Shown: positions 18,493-28,461 of the stretch, piece by piece
How positions within the stretch are numbered: the first letter of the stretch is position 1
Layout: each line of letters starts with the position of its first letter
NCBI GenBank assembly: GCA_030065825.1
Contig: JASJCY010000034.1
Coordinates: 1-64,000 of the forward strand
Reading direction: 5' to 3'
Origin: Nostocaceae cyanobacterium
GTDB lineage: Bacteria; Cyanobacteriota; Cyanobacteriia; Cyanobacteriales; Nostocaceae
Length of the DNA: 64,000 bases
Made by a program: the position numbers and the translations under genes
The notes under the pieces: generated by a model
Told to the model about the DNA's origin: nothing
Seen by the model: the letters and a program-made list of their open reading frames with translations, nothing else
The model's database searches: none

Positions 18493-19599
18493 TTAGAGAG
18501 TAGGAGTCAATGATTGGACTCGATGTTCAGATTGCCAATCTAATGGATTCCAAACTCTATCTTCAACAGCCATTTGCTCAATTAAACTTGCTAAACGTAA
18601 GGCTTTGAGAGCTTGTTCGCCACCAACAGAAGGTTGATTTCCACCGCGCACGCAATTAACAAAATGTTCCAATTCTGCCCGTAAAGGTTCAACATTAGTT
18701 GAATAAACTTTTTCAATTACACCGTCCTGTTTGTAAAGTACTTGCCGATAATCCGTCATCGAGTTATTACTACTTTGTCGGTGAATCAAAATTTCGTTAC
18801 GCAGAAAATCTGCCTCCGTAAATGAGTTTTTGCAATGAGCAACGATGCGGCGGATTTTGCGATGTGTAATTTTACTAGCAGTCAAGGTAGCAACAATGCC
18901 ATTTGCAAACCCCAAAGTGGCAGTAACGTAATCTAAGTAACCAGAATCGAGAGTGCGGCTACCGTTAGCAGTCAGCTTTACAACAGGGGAAGCAGCTAGT
19001 TCCAAAAGTAGATCGATATCATGGATCATTAAATCCAGGACTACTGAGACATCATTAGCGCGGCTTGAATATGGACTCATCCGATGAGCTTCTAGTGCCA
19101 ATAATTCTTCTGTTTTGAGAACTTTGCTTAGTTCTCCAAAGGCTGGATTAAAACGCTCAATGTGACCAACTTGTAGGATACACTGAGATTCAGCAGCAGC
19201 ATTCACCAGGGATTCTGCTTCGGAAATACTAGCAGCAATGGGCTTTTCGATCAGAACATGAATTCCAGCCAACAGACAGTTAACACCAACTGCATAATGC
19301 AGCCTAGTAGGAACTGCAATACATACAGCATCTACATGGGGTAGCAGTTCGCAGTAATCTTCAAAAAAACGCGCCTTGTATTTGCTGGCGGTTTCTAAAC
19401 CCCGTTCAATATTAATATCTGCCACTCCCACCAGTTCGACATCTTTCATAGAACTCAGTATACGGGCATGATGTTGTCCCATGTTACCCACTCCAATCAC
19501 ACCTATGCGGATCGGTCTTGGGTGATTACGCTGTATATAGGGATTAGTTTCTACCACTGACATGCTATCTTGCACTACTATTTTCTCCTCAACCACCAA
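18493..19599 (-). CDS. Gfo/Idh/MocA family oxidoreductase
   Basis: This is a 368-residue NAD(P)-dependent dehydrogenase. The Rossmann motif GVIGVGNMGQHHARI is at about 33-47. The EKP motif of the family (LIEKPIAAS, about 117) and the cofactor/substrate region with GHIERFNPAF (about 146-155) are present. The C-terminal alpha/beta domain starts near 160. Members act on sugars, inositols or nucleotide sugars. The VGHIERFNPA context suggests the UDP-sugar or bacillosamine-type branch, but the substrate cannot be assigned. It diverges from queC across 269 bases and has no operon partner. Confidence 0.9.
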   Translation of the reverse strand: MVVEEKIVVQDSMSVVETNPYIQRNHPRPIRIGVIGVGNMGQHHARILSSMKDVELVGVADINIERGLETASKYKARFFEDYCELLPHVDAVCIAVPTRLHYAVGVNCLLAGIHVLIEKPIAASISEAESLVNAAAESQCILQVGHIERFNPAFGELSKVLKTEELLALEAHRMSPYSSRANDVSVVLDLMIHDIDLLLELAASPVVKLTANGSRTLDSGYLDYVTATLGFANGIVATLTASKITHRKIRRIVAHCKNSFTEADFLRNEILIHRQSSNNSMTDYRQVLYKQDGVIEKVYSTNVEPLRAELEHFVNCVRGGNQPSVGGEQALKALRLASLIEQMAVEDRVWNPLDWQSEHRVQSLTPTL

Positions 19600-19868
19600 A
19601 AATTAGAGACCCTACGGCTGTTGGCATGAATACTAAATTGGCATTGCCCATTAGCCGTTGAAAACCATCCAGATGGTAACATAGGGGTTCTATTTATGAA
19701 GAATTTCAAAGATTCTTGTGAGTTCCCGCAATCTGTAAGCTTTTTGTATATTTACTCAACATAGATCGGATTTACACTTGGACATATAAAAATATGGTGT
19801 TGTTCTTTGTTTAATACCATCTTTTTAAGTGTGATTTGGCGATCGCAATTCAAAATCTAAAATCTAAG

Positions 19869-20546
19869 ATGAAAGCTGTAATTCTGTTGTCCGGGGGATT
19901 AGATTCTTCCACTGTTCTTTATCAAGCCCTAGCTGATGGTTGTGAGTCTTATGCCATTTCCTTTGATTATCAGCAGCGACACCGACGAGAATTAGAGTCA
20001 GCAAGGTTGATAGCACAAAAAGCTGGCGTGGTAGAACATCAGGTGGTTACCTTTGATTTACGACTGTGGGGAGGTTCGGCACTTACGGACGACACTATTG
20101 ATTTACCCCAGCAGCGTTCTTTAGAGGAAATGTCACAAAATATTCCTGTAACCTATGTACCTGCACGGAATACCATATTTTTAAGCTTTGCTTTGGCGTA
20201 TGCCGAAACCATCTCTGCTGAACGCATATATATTGGCGTTAATGCCCTTGATTACTCTGGATACCCCGATTGTCGTCCCGACTATATCCAAGCAATGCAA
20301 TCAGTTTTTCGCTTGGGAACTAAACAAGGACGTGAAGGTAATGCTGTAGCTATTCATACTCCCTTAATTGACCTGAAAAAAACCGAAATTATCCAACTTG
20401 GGAATCAATTGGGAGTTCCTTGGGAGTTAACTTGGTCTTGCTATGCTGGTGGTAATGTTGCTTGCGGTCTCTGTGACTCCTGTCGTTTGCGTCTGGCTGC
20501 GTTCGCGGAACTGGAACTGAGTGATCCTTTGGCGTATGCCCAGTAG
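19869..20546 (+). CDS. queC: 7-cyano-7-deazaguanine synthase QueC
   Basis: QueC makes preQ0 from 7-carboxy-7-deazaguanine, ammonia and ATP, a step toward queuosine in tRNA. The PP-loop SGGLDSS is at residues 8-14 and the C-terminal zinc ligands are in CYAGGNVACGLCDSC. The protein has 225 residues, a normal length. The ATG at 19869 gives the conserved start MKAVILLSGG; the upstream TTG at 19836 adds 11 unlikely residues. The stop codon TAG lies inside the first copy of a GTAGGGG hairpin repeat, so the repeat has come right up to the coding end. Confidence 0.96.
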   Translation: MKAVILLSGGLDSSTVLYQALADGCESYAISFDYQQRHRRELESARLIAQKAGVVEHQVVTFDLRLWGGSALTDDTIDLPQQRSLEEMSQNIPVTYVPARNTIFLSFALAYAETISAERIYIGVNALDYSGYPDCRPDYIQAMQSVFRLGTKQGREGNAVAIHTPLIDLKKTEIIQLGNQLGVPWELTWSCYAGGNVACGLCDSCRLRLAAFAELELSDPLAYAQ

Positions 20547-20622
20547 GGGTGGGGTTTCCCCACCCAGGAGTAGGGGTGGGGTTTCCCCACCCAGGAGTAG
20601 GGGTGGGGTTTCCCCACCCGGG
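20542..20622. repeat. Three tandem 27-bp GGGTGGGG hairpins
   Basis: Units start at 20542, 20569 and 20596. Each holds the perfect inverted repeat GGGTGGGG / CCCCACCC around TTT. The first unit contains the queC stop codon. The structure could terminate or protect the queC transcript. Confidence 0.9.
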
Positions 20623-20658
20623 AATAAGGGGAGTAGGGGAAGATTGGGGAGAACTAAC

Positions 20659-20748
20659 TCTTGGGGGCAAGGGTTGCGCCCCTACAAACTTCTGGGGGCA
20701 AGGGTTGCGCACCTACAAACTTCTGGGCGCAAGCATTGCGCCCCTACA
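20659..20748. repeat. Three tandem 31-bp REP palindromes (GGGCGCAAGCATTGCGCCC type)
   Basis: Units spaced 31 bases apart (20662, 20693 and 20724) hold GGGGGCAAGGGTTGCGCCCC-type palindromes, each ending CTACAA. The third is the consensus GGGCGCAAGCATTGCGCCCC. The family is dispersed over the whole window. Confidence 0.9.
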
Positions 20749-20759
20749 ATTAATTTTTT

Positions 20760-22073
20760 CTATTCTTCCAACTGGCGTATTTGAATTTGCTGCAAGCGGG
20801 GTCCATCTAGTGATATAATTGTAAATTGGCAATTTTCATAGGTGAAGCTTTCACTGAGGGTGGGAATTTTTTGTAAATGGTAAAGTATAAAGCCTGCTAG
20901 GGTTTGGTATTCTTTTCTCAAGGGCAAATTTAGATTTAATACTTCGTTAAGGTCTTCTAAGTTGATTTGGGCTTGTACCAAAAATGTCTGTTCATCTATC
21001 AACTCGACCAACAAATCTTCGTTGCTTTCTGCTTCGCTAGAATCGCCAATTATTTGAGCAATCACATCTTGGATAGTCACTAATCCTGCTGTACCACCAA
21101 ATTCATCCACTACCATCACCATGGCTGGCTTCTCTTGCTGCATTATGGGTAAGAGTTCATTTAAAAGTGTGTTTTCTGGTACAAACCTTGCTGGACGCAT
21201 CCACTGCTTGATTGGTGCATCTAAATTAAAGTTACCTGTGGCTAAGGATTTTGCCAAGTCTTTAAAATAGACGATACCGCGAATATCATCCAGAGAATCA
21301 CCGATAACAGGGTAGTAAGAGTGACAGCTACTTGCCATATATTGCAGAAAAGTCAGCAAAGTAGCGTTGTTGGGCAATGCCACAATATTGGTACGGGGAA
21401 TCATGACATCCTGTACTGTTACATCTCCAAATTCAAAGATGTTGTTCAGCAATTCTCGTTCTCCTGCTTCCAAACCAGTGGATTCTCTTTCTGTGGAAAT
21501 AATCAGTTGCAATTCTTCTGGTGTAACTGGTGGTCTCCAACTTTGACCTGTATACTCAATACCAAATAGTCGCAGCAAACAGCGGGTGGATTGGTTGAGA
21601 ATCCAGATAAATGGACGAAAGAAGCGGACGATCGCTCTGATGGAGGGTCCCAAAAACCGCGCTAGCTTTTCTGAGTACAACATAGCTACGGATTTAGGAC
21701 ATAGTTCTCCTAACACAATTTGCAGATAGGCAATCAAAAAAAAGGTAATTGGTATGGATATAAAATGAGCCGTATTATTACTCATACTATCGGGTAACCA
21801 TTCCTTTACCAGATGCATGATTGTACTTTCTCCAATCCATCCCAGTGCCAAACTGGAGAGGGTAATGCCCAATTGGGTGGTTGATAGCAGTCTATCGATA
21901 CCGCGTTGTAAACCTTCAACTGCGATCGCTTGAATATCACCAGCTTCGACTAGCTGATGGATACGCGATCGCCGGACTGTCACTATGGAAAATTCTGCCG
22001 TGACAAAAAAGGCATTAATGGCAATTAATACTAATACTGATAACAATCGCAACCCCACATCTGTCCAACTCAA
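20760..22073 (-). CDS. CNNM/CorC-type membrane protein (hemolysin family)
   Basis: The 437-residue protein has a DUF21 (CNNM transmembrane) domain at about 1-200 with several hydrophobic helices, including LLSVLVLIAINAFFVTAEFS at the start. A CBS pair follows at about 215-335 (VQDVMIPRTNIVALP and on; DEFGGTAGLVTIQDVI), and a C-terminal CorC/HlyC domain spans about 350-435. Family members are linked to magnesium or other cation transport and sit in the cytoplasmic membrane; the hemolysin label is historical. The length is normal. It is a single gene convergent with queC, with repeats between them. Confidence 0.93.
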   Translation of the reverse strand: MSWTDVGLRLLSVLVLIAINAFFVTAEFSIVTVRRSRIHQLVEAGDIQAIAVEGLQRGIDRLLSTTQLGITLSSLALGWIGESTIMHLVKEWLPDSMSNNTAHFISIPITFFLIAYLQIVLGELCPKSVAMLYSEKLARFLGPSIRAIVRFFRPFIWILNQSTRCLLRLFGIEYTGQSWRPPVTPEELQLIISTERESTGLEAGERELLNNIFEFGDVTVQDVMIPRTNIVALPNNATLLTFLQYMASSCHSYYPVIGDSLDDIRGIVYFKDLAKSLATGNFNLDAPIKQWMRPARFVPENTLLNELLPIMQQEKPAMVMVVDEFGGTAGLVTIQDVIAQIIGDSSEAESNEDLLVELIDEQTFLVQAQINLEDLNEVLNLNLPLRKEYQTLAGFILYHLQKIPTLSESFTYENCQFTIISLDGPRLQQIQIRQLEE

Positions 22074-22290
22074 GACTCGGAAAACCTCTCACCGCTACAG
22101 TTTTTGTACAACTGACGCTGCCATTTAAATTTTAGATTTTAGTTGAGGACAGGTTGCAACCACGGAATTTGCCAATTGAACAGCTTGCCAGGATGTAACA
22201 ATTGGGATGTAATTGTTCCCAATATTTGGAAGTAAACTGCACCCCAATCTCAAATCTGGAATTTAAAATTTTCAGTATCAAACCCCTTAC

Positions 22291-22989
22291 CTACCTTTCT
22301 ACAGGAATATTTGATACTTTCAAGCGTAATTTTTGAGCGGGATAATCCGTTAGGTTCAAAGAAATGGTTTTCACCTCATCTAGCAAAGCTGTAGGAATAC
22401 TGACTGTACCACTATAACTTCGTCCTTTTCCTGGTAATTGGGCTGGTAAACCTTCTGTACTAGCGCTGAGAGTTCTGCCTTTATCATCGGTGACATCTAA
22501 AAAGCTATACAAGAACCTGACTGTATTATCTCCTTGGTTCTGCATTTTTACCTTCAGTTCCAAAGCACCACCAGTGTAACGAGCTGATTGTACCGAAAGG
22601 GAAACTCCCTCACTCTGTGTATTCAGGGGAAAACCTTTCTGGAGTTTTTCTTCAGCCTTTTTTTGTTTCTTGGGCTTTTGGTTTTGCGTCTTATCGTTGT
22701 TGTCTCGATCTTGCTTTCGCTTTTTTGAGTTAGCAGCTTTGCTTTTGCTCTGAACCCTTGCCCTGGCGATTTTGATTAGATCCTTCTCTTTTAACATTAC
22801 CACCGTTCCATTTTGTGAGCTAGTAGTCTTCTTACTGGCAAATTTGGTGGTGGGACGACTATCTGGTGCTGTTACACCTTTGAGTGCTGCACTCCCTAAA
22901 GCAAAACCCCAAAATGCGCTCACAGAACCAGCGACCAACATCAGGGTTAACAAAATTAATGTTAGAAGTACAGTTGAATTGAATTTCAT
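22291..22989 (-). CDS. Membrane-anchored or exported protein, Lys-rich linker and beta domain
   Basis: The 232-residue protein has an N-terminal hydrophobic segment (VLLTLILLTLMLVAGSVSAF) that could be a signal anchor. Residues about 70-118 are extremely rich in Lys, Asn and Gln. Residues about 120-230 form a beta-sandwich-like domain (SLSVQSARYTGGALELKVKM and on), of the type that compares ionic or hydrophobic effects in extracytoplasmic proteins (similar to the DUF4352 style). No function is known. It lies 194 bases upstream of a tRNA on the opposite strand. Confidence 0.6.
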   Translation of the reverse strand: MKFNSTVLLTLILLTLMLVAGSVSAFWGFALGSAALKGVTAPDSRPTTKFASKKTTSSQNGTVVMLKEKDLIKIARARVQSKSKAANSKKRKQDRDNNDKTQNQKPKKQKKAEEKLQKGFPLNTQSEGVSLSVQSARYTGGALELKVKMQNQGDNTVRFLYSFLDVTDDKGRTLSASTEGLPAQLPGKGRSYSGTVSIPTALLDEVKTISLNLTDYPAQKLRLKVSNIPVER

Positions 22990-23183
22990 CTTTGTAAATT
23001 AGCTCTTGCAGAAAAATGCTGCTTAATGTAAAAGTATTGAAGTTGGAAACTTCAAGCCATAAGGTAACTTAAATAATATTAGTCTGCTTGATGGCACCCT
23101 CTAAGATTATGTACAATAAAAATCTGATAATCTAGTTTTAAGTTGCACATTTACTGGCAATTTAGGTTACAATTGATATCTAA

Positions 23184-23256
23184 CCAGGGTTGGCCGAGCG
23201 GATGAGGCAGCGAACTCATAATTCGCCCTAGGCAGGTTCAACTCCTGCACCCTGGA
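23184..23256 (+). tRNA. tRNA with CAT anticodon, probably tRNA-Ile2 (lysidine type)
   Basis: The cloverleaf is complete. The acceptor stem CCAGGGT (23184-23190) pairs with ACCCTGG (23249-23255). The D arm is GGCC...GGC. The anticodon stem GCGAA/TTCGC holds the loop CTCATAA. The T arm is GCAGG-TTCAACT-CCTGC, and the discriminator is A. CCA is not encoded. The CAT anticodon could mean elongator Met, but the AACTCATAATT setting and GGCCGAGCGG D arm resemble the chloroplast trnI-CAU form, in which TilS changes C34 to lysidine. Initiator tRNA is excluded because C1 pairs with G72. Confidence 0.9.
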
Positions 23257-23607
23257 TTAATTTGAAAATAAGCAACTTTTGACAGGTCAGTTCAGCGCCA
23301 TGATCAGGCACCACGGTCATGGATTCCTCCAGGAATGACTCTTGATTGTAAATTTTGATTACAAATTCATAAAATTGTATTTTTCTCCCAAATAAGCTAG
23401 TTTTGCCGAAATATTTCTTTTTGTAAAGAACGGAATTTCAAGGCTGACAATGCCATCTTTGATGCTAAAATTAGTTATTCCCCAATTTGTGCTGCAATCT
23501 TTTTTGTTATGATTTCTTGACGTTTCCTCAACCCTCATCCAACGATTTCATTCTCAAACTCAAACAACTGTAGCGCTACAGTAATGCTTTTATCTCTAAT
23601 ACAAAAA

Positions 23608-23764
23608 ACTACTCCCTTCTCGTCCTAAGATTACCTATAAAAATTTCTCCCCCTCTTCCCCCTCTTCCCCCTCTTCCCCCTCTTCCCCCTCTTCCCCCTC
23701 TTCCCCCTCTTCTCCTTCTTTTGGGTCTGACTCAATGAGCTAATCTTCTAGTCCGACAGGAGTA
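23608..23764 (-). mobile_element. MITE-like element with polypyrimidine minisatellite core, copy A
   Basis: The left end is ACTACTCCCTTCTCGTCCTA, followed by AGATTACC and TATAAAAATTTCTCC. The core is a 9-base CTCTTCCCC repeat in about seven or eight copies (23649-23711). The right end is GACTCAATGAGCTAATCTTC followed by TAGTCC...GGAGTA. Ends and order equal copies B (24971-25111) and C (56238-56339) in reverse orientation. It is non-coding. Confidence 0.8.
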
Positions 23765-23820
23765 TTGCGATGAGATTCGCTGTAGGGTGGGGGTTACCAC
23801 CCTAGGTTTATGTCCATATT

Positions 23821-24252
23821 TTATGGATTTGGAACCTGCTCAAAACGGAATTCTGTTCCCACTTGTAACTGGTCAGCATTTACACGGGGAGACATCATCA
23901 CTGATGTGTTGTAAGGATTTGGTAAATCTGGGGTACGAATATAGGGGTCGCTGGTTGTTTGCTGCTGAAGAACATCGCGGTAAACTATGTTCACTAACTC
24001 CGCATCACGAGCAATTTCGTTTTCGGGGAAGGAATTCTTGAGAATGGAACCTGGTCCAAACATCCAGTCAATTTCCCGTCTTAAGGTATTATTACGGTAG
24101 ATGGTGGGGTCATTTTTGAAAAAAGCGCGATCAAATGCATCTGATGTGTTTTCATAATTAGGGGCTTGTGTCTGTGCTGTTGCCATAGATGGAAAACCAA
24201 GGGTAGCGAAAAGCACCAATAGACCACCTAAGGCTTTGAAATTGAAAGCCAT
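23821..24252 (-). CDS. Exported protein of unknown function
   Basis: The 143-residue protein has a good signal peptide (LGGLLVLFATLGFPSMATAQ, cleavage after ATA near residue 26) and an AAAGGAG ribosome site ten bases before the ATG. The mature part is small and polar, rich in Asn, Pro and Arg (FFKNDPTIYRNNTLRREIDW), with no cysteine. It is probably periplasmic or lumenal. I have seen similar short proteins as conserved cyanobacterial unknowns but cannot name a family. It diverges from pyrE across 98 bases. Confidence 0.7.
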   Translation of the reverse strand: MAFNFKALGGLLVLFATLGFPSMATAQTQAPNYENTSDAFDRAFFKNDPTIYRNNTLRREIDWMFGPGSILKNSFPENEIARDAELVNIVYRDVLQQQTTSDPYIRTPDLPNPYNTSVMMSPRVNADQLQVGTEFRFEQVPNP

Positions 24253-24350
24253 TTTTATTACTCCTTTATGTTTGTGCGAATCTTAACTTATGCTTATCTT
24301 CAGAACTCTTAAGGGTTCAACCTTTGGTTTAGCACAACTTTTAATCTTTT

Positions 24351-24971
24351 GTGATGACTTATAACGCCGAAACCCTTGCTCAGTCTGACTTATGGGCAGC
24401 TAATGCTGATTTGAATACTTTGCGAAATAAGTTACTAGATTTATTTTGTCAGCTTGCGTATCAAGAGGGTGATTTTGTTCTTTCTTCTGGACAGCGTAGT
24501 TCTTATTACATTAATGGTAAGCAGGTAACTCTCCATCCCCAAGGTGCTTTAGCCATTGGTCGTTTGTTGTTATCTCTATTACCTACAGATACTCAAGCAG
24601 TGGCTGGGTTAACCTTGGGTGCTGACCCCATTGTGAGTGCTGTGAGTGTAGTTTCAGCTTTGGAGAATCGACCCATACCCGGATTAATTATCCGTAAAGA
24701 AGCCAAAGGGCACGGTACAAAAGCTTACATTGAAGGTCCCAGTTTACCAGCAGGAACAAAGGTAGTGGTGTTGGAAGATGTGGTAACTACGGGACAATCT
24801 GCCATGAAGGCTGTGGAGAGGTTAAGGGATGCTGGATATACTGTAGGTACCGTAATTTCACTGATAGACCGTCAGCAAGGGGGAGCGGAATTTTATCAGT
24901 CTCAAGAGTTGAATTTTGAAGCGGTATTTAATATTGAGGAAATTCAGCAGAGATATGGAGAATTAAAATAA
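24351..24971 (+). CDS. pyrE: Orotate phosphoribosyltransferase
   Basis: PyrE joins orotate and PRPP to orotidine 5'-phosphate in pyrimidine synthesis. The PRPP motif VVVLEDVVTTGQSA is at about 138-151, and the flexible loop RKEAKGHGT is at about 119-127. The length is 206 residues from the GTG at 24351; the ATG at 24354 is an equally good start. The gene lies between inverted copies A and B of the MITE-like element. The last base of its TAA is the first base of copy B. pyrG is also in the window, but 27 kb away. Confidence 0.95.
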   Translation: MMTYNAETLAQSDLWAANADLNTLRNKLLDLFCQLAYQEGDFVLSSGQRSSYYINGKQVTLHPQGALAIGRLLLSLLPTDTQAVAGLTLGADPIVSAVSVVSALENRPIPGLIIRKEAKGHGTKAYIEGPSLPAGTKVVVLEDVVTTGQSAMKAVERLRDAGYTVGTVISLIDRQQGGAEFYQSQELNFEAVFNIEEIQQRYGELK

Positions 24972-25111
24972 CTACTCCCGTCTCGCTAGAAGATTACCGA
25001 ATTGAGTCAGAGGGGGAAGAGGGGGAAGAAGGGGAAGAGTGGGAAGAAGGGGAAGAGGGGGAAGAGGGGGAGAAATTTTTATAGGTAATCTTAGAATGGG
25101 AAGGGAGTAGT
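24971..25111 (+). mobile_element. MITE-like element with polypurine minisatellite core, copy B
   Basis: The element starts ACTACTCCCGTCTCGCTAGA, then AGATTACC, and ends GGTAATCTTAGAATGGG followed by AAGGGAGTAGT, so the two ends form an imperfect inverted repeat of about 28 bases. The core is a GGGGGAAGA repeat with several variants (25010-25070). It abuts the pyrE stop. Confidence 0.8.
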
Positions 25112-25200
25112 ACCGCTATGGGAAATTCAAAATTGCCAATTAAAAATTAAAAATGCAGATGGTGTAAAGTTTTCGTCTACTTTAAATGGTAGCTTGATTT

Positions 25201-25268
25201 AGAAACCGGATTTATCTGACAATAAATACGATAATATTCAATATTCTACCCACAGAAACCCGGTTTCT
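25201..25268. repeat. AGAAACCGG inverted-repeat element, 68 bp
   Basis: AGAAACCGGATTTAT (25201-25215) and AGAAACCCGGTTTCT (25254-25268) form inverted ends of a 68-bp AT-rich unit just after the Uma2 gene stop. Same size and ends as the unit at 56628-56695. Confidence 0.7.
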
Positions 25269-25270
25269 TT

Positions 25271-25939
25271 TTATTTATCTTGTTTTATTTGTTCTTGAAT
25301 GCGAGTGCGGAAAGCGCGCTTAGTTTGTGTTTCTCCCTCGGTTTTACATCCGGCTAAAAATTCATAAACCATTGATTTAGTTAAAATGGGGAAATTATTA
25401 CTTGTTTCCGATTCGATATAAACGCCATTATTTAATAAATAAATAGTTAAAATTTTCCCGTTATAACGCCAAAATTCTGGCACTTTCATCTCTTGATATA
25501 GTTGTTTTTTATTAATATCAGTATGGGTAATATCAACTTCTAAAATTAAATCTGGAGGGGGGTCTTGAGTTAAATCTACAGTCTTTCCTCTTACCGCAGG
25601 CTCATTTTGAATGTAATAGCATTTATCGGGTTCTACCCCAATTTGTAATTTTGGTATGTTCAGAGTAGTAGAACCCATAGTTTTGAGATTTAGATTTAGT
25701 TCCTCCGTCAAAATATGAATCAATGACCCAATATTTTCACTACTATTTTCATGGGCTTCCAATGGTGTCATAATTTCCAACATTCCCCGATAATAATGCA
25801 CCCTTGCTGCACGACTTTCTCCTAAAGCATCGAGTATTTGTTCGTATCCTTCCCAACTAATATTATGTAGAGTGACGCGCTTTTCTGGAAGCTCTATTTC
25901 TGGGAAATTAATGTTTGTTGGTTCGTTGGTAATCACCAT
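25271..25939 (-). CDS. Uma2 family (DUF820) putative endonuclease
   Basis: The 222-residue protein has the restriction-endonuclease-like fold of the cyanobacteria-expanded Uma2 family. It shows the opening LHNISWEGYEQILDALGE, the acidic pair in VEPDKCYYIQNE (about residue 110), the metal-site strand DPPPDLILEVDITHTDINK (about 130) and the Lys-rich KVPEFWRYN segment. The order PD...ExD plus K is kept, so the active site looks intact. Biological role unclear; copies are often scattered as here and at 60151-60783. It is a single gene. Confidence 0.85.
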   Translation of the reverse strand: MVITNEPTNINFPEIELPEKRVTLHNISWEGYEQILDALGESRAARVHYYRGMLEIMTPLEAHENSSENIGSLIHILTEELNLNLKTMGSTTLNIPKLQIGVEPDKCYYIQNEPAVRGKTVDLTQDPPPDLILEVDITHTDINKKQLYQEMKVPEFWRYNGKILTIYLLNNGVYIESETSNNFPILTKSMVYEFLAGCKTEGETQTKRAFRTRIQEQIKQDK

Positions 25940-26101
25940 AGGGAAAATGGGAAATGCTTATGTATTTTTTGCAAATTTATGTCAATTTTAAAAAACAGGG
26001 GTTTCCCCACACTTAAAATTTGGGTATTTTCTGAAATATATTTTACCAAAAAGTTGAGGGCGCAAGCATTGCGCCCCTACATTTAAATTTGGGAAATCTG
26101 A

Positions 26102-27487
<1,386 letters not shown>

Positions 27488-27497
27488 TTACCTCGAT

Positions 27498-27585
27498 AAA
27501 CAGCTTCCCTCCGCTGGTATTACCCAGTCTCAGGTGTTAAGGGTTTGTTCTCAGCCTGGTTTTACTCAGACACCCCTAGCATGGG
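27498..27585 (-). promoter_or_regulatory. TPP riboswitch (THI element) upstream of thiC
   Basis: Read on the minus strand, the leader has the conserved blocks in order: CTAGGGGTGTCTGAG, then GGCTGAGAACAA, ACCCTTAACACCTGA, GACTGGGTAATACCAG and CGGAGGGAAGCTG. These are the P1-P5 core sequences of the thiamine pyrophosphate aptamer, including CTGAGA and the ACCTGA/GGGTAAT/GGAGGGAA strings. The aptamer ends just upstream of the GAGG ribosome site of thiC. Confidence 0.93.
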
Positions 27586-27701
27586 AATTATTGTACCACT
27601 TTGATTCTGGCTCGTGGTTGAGTGGTTGATATATATTATTCTAGCGGGGGAGTAAATTGAGATTAGGGAAGCGGTATATGAAGGGAAGTCCAAAAAATAA
27701 A

Positions 27702-27869
27702 TTATCCCGTGGTTCGGGCATCTTGCCCGAATGAACAGGCAGGATGCCTGTCCCACATTGGAAATTTGGGATAATTATTAAATTGGAAGTCCCGAAGAAT
27801 ACGGTCTTGATATTTGTCGTCAAATGATGCTTGTGCAATTAGTTGCAATTCGTCAAGATTTTTGCCCAT
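27702..27869 (-). pseudogene. Possible short gene remnant run into a palindromic repeat
   Basis: A 55-residue frame opens with protein-like sequence (MGKNLDELQLIAQASFDDKY, continuing QDRILRDFQF) and then reads into a repeat (GGGACAGGCATCCTGCCTGTT type, 27713-27757), where the encoded residues lose character and stop. I infer a small gene whose 3' part was replaced by the repeat. No family recognised. Confidence 0.3.
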
Positions 27870-27954
27870 AGTCCTTAGACCTTTAAAGATGTTATTTTCT
27901 TTGAACAGATGGGAATACTAGGTATATACATATCTATTCTAAGGATTGGAACTT

Positions 27955-28230
27955 ATGGCTTATGTTCATGAGATTAAATTTTTCGTCAAAGATAAAGAGC
28001 TATACGCTGCTTTGTTTGATGAGCCACCCTTTTTCTCTAATGAATTTTGGATCAAAAATGTTAGAGCAAAAGAGCTAGGAATTTTAAAATTACCTGAAAA
28101 TTTACAGCTTGAGAAAAAATATAAAGTGAAAGACTTAGGAATCAAGCCCTTTCATGTCACTAAACCCGAATTTGAATTCATGGATAAGGTCGCTGAGGTG
28201 GCTTGGAAAACAGCTGCAAAGCTTTTATAA
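27955..28230 (+). CDS. Small hypothetical protein
   Basis: The start is the ATG at 27955 (AAGG box about nine bases upstream), giving 91 residues; a TTG at 27946 would add three. The protein is charged, rich in Lys and Phe, with an amphipathic pattern (EIKFFVKDKELYAALFDE) and a helical end (FMDKVAEVAWKTAAKLL). No family recognised. It sits alone in a repeat-rich, accessory-looking stretch. Confidence 0.5.
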   Translation: MAYVHEIKFFVKDKELYAALFDEPPFFSNEFWIKNVRAKELGILKLPENLQLEKKYKVKDLGIKPFHVTKPEFEFMDKVAEVAWKTAAKLL

Positions 28231-28312
28231 AATGACTTGGAACCTGTTTATAAATAAAAGTTAAAGACCAAATAAACTGGGTTTGGAGTCGGTGGAGAAT
28301 CGAGAATAACAC

Positions 28313-28422
28313 ATCTTGCACCGGGACTAAAAACCGGGTTTCTTGAGAATGAATAATGCTGAAAACCTAAATTTTGCGTTCAGAAACCCGGTTTTTTGGT
28401 CTTGTTGATAATGGTGCAAGAT
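28313..28422. mobile_element. MITE-like element with ATCTTGCACC ends and AAACCCGG arms
   Basis: The perfect 10-bp ends ATCTTGCACC (28313-28322) and GGTGCAAGAT (28413-28422) enclose AAAAACCGGGTTTCTTGAGA and CAGAAACCCGGTTTTTTGG. At 110 bp it is the same family as 13728-13840. Confidence 0.75.
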
Positions 28423-28461
28423 ATGAGGAATCTAAGTATTTACCCAAAACAAAACCGGTTT

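Noticed and set aside
20521-20818. Several overlapping frames rich in Gly, Pro and His
   Set aside because: They read through the 27-bp and 31-bp palindromic repeats after queC.
23184-23256. Initiator tRNA-Met
   Set aside because: The first pair is C-G, not the C1 x A72 mismatch of initiator tRNA; the anticodon arm also lacks three G-C pairs.
23649-23711. Possible CRISPR or tandem regulatory array
   Set aside because: It is a simple 9-bp minisatellite without spacers, inside a MITE-like element. No CRISPR array or cas gene is seen in the window.
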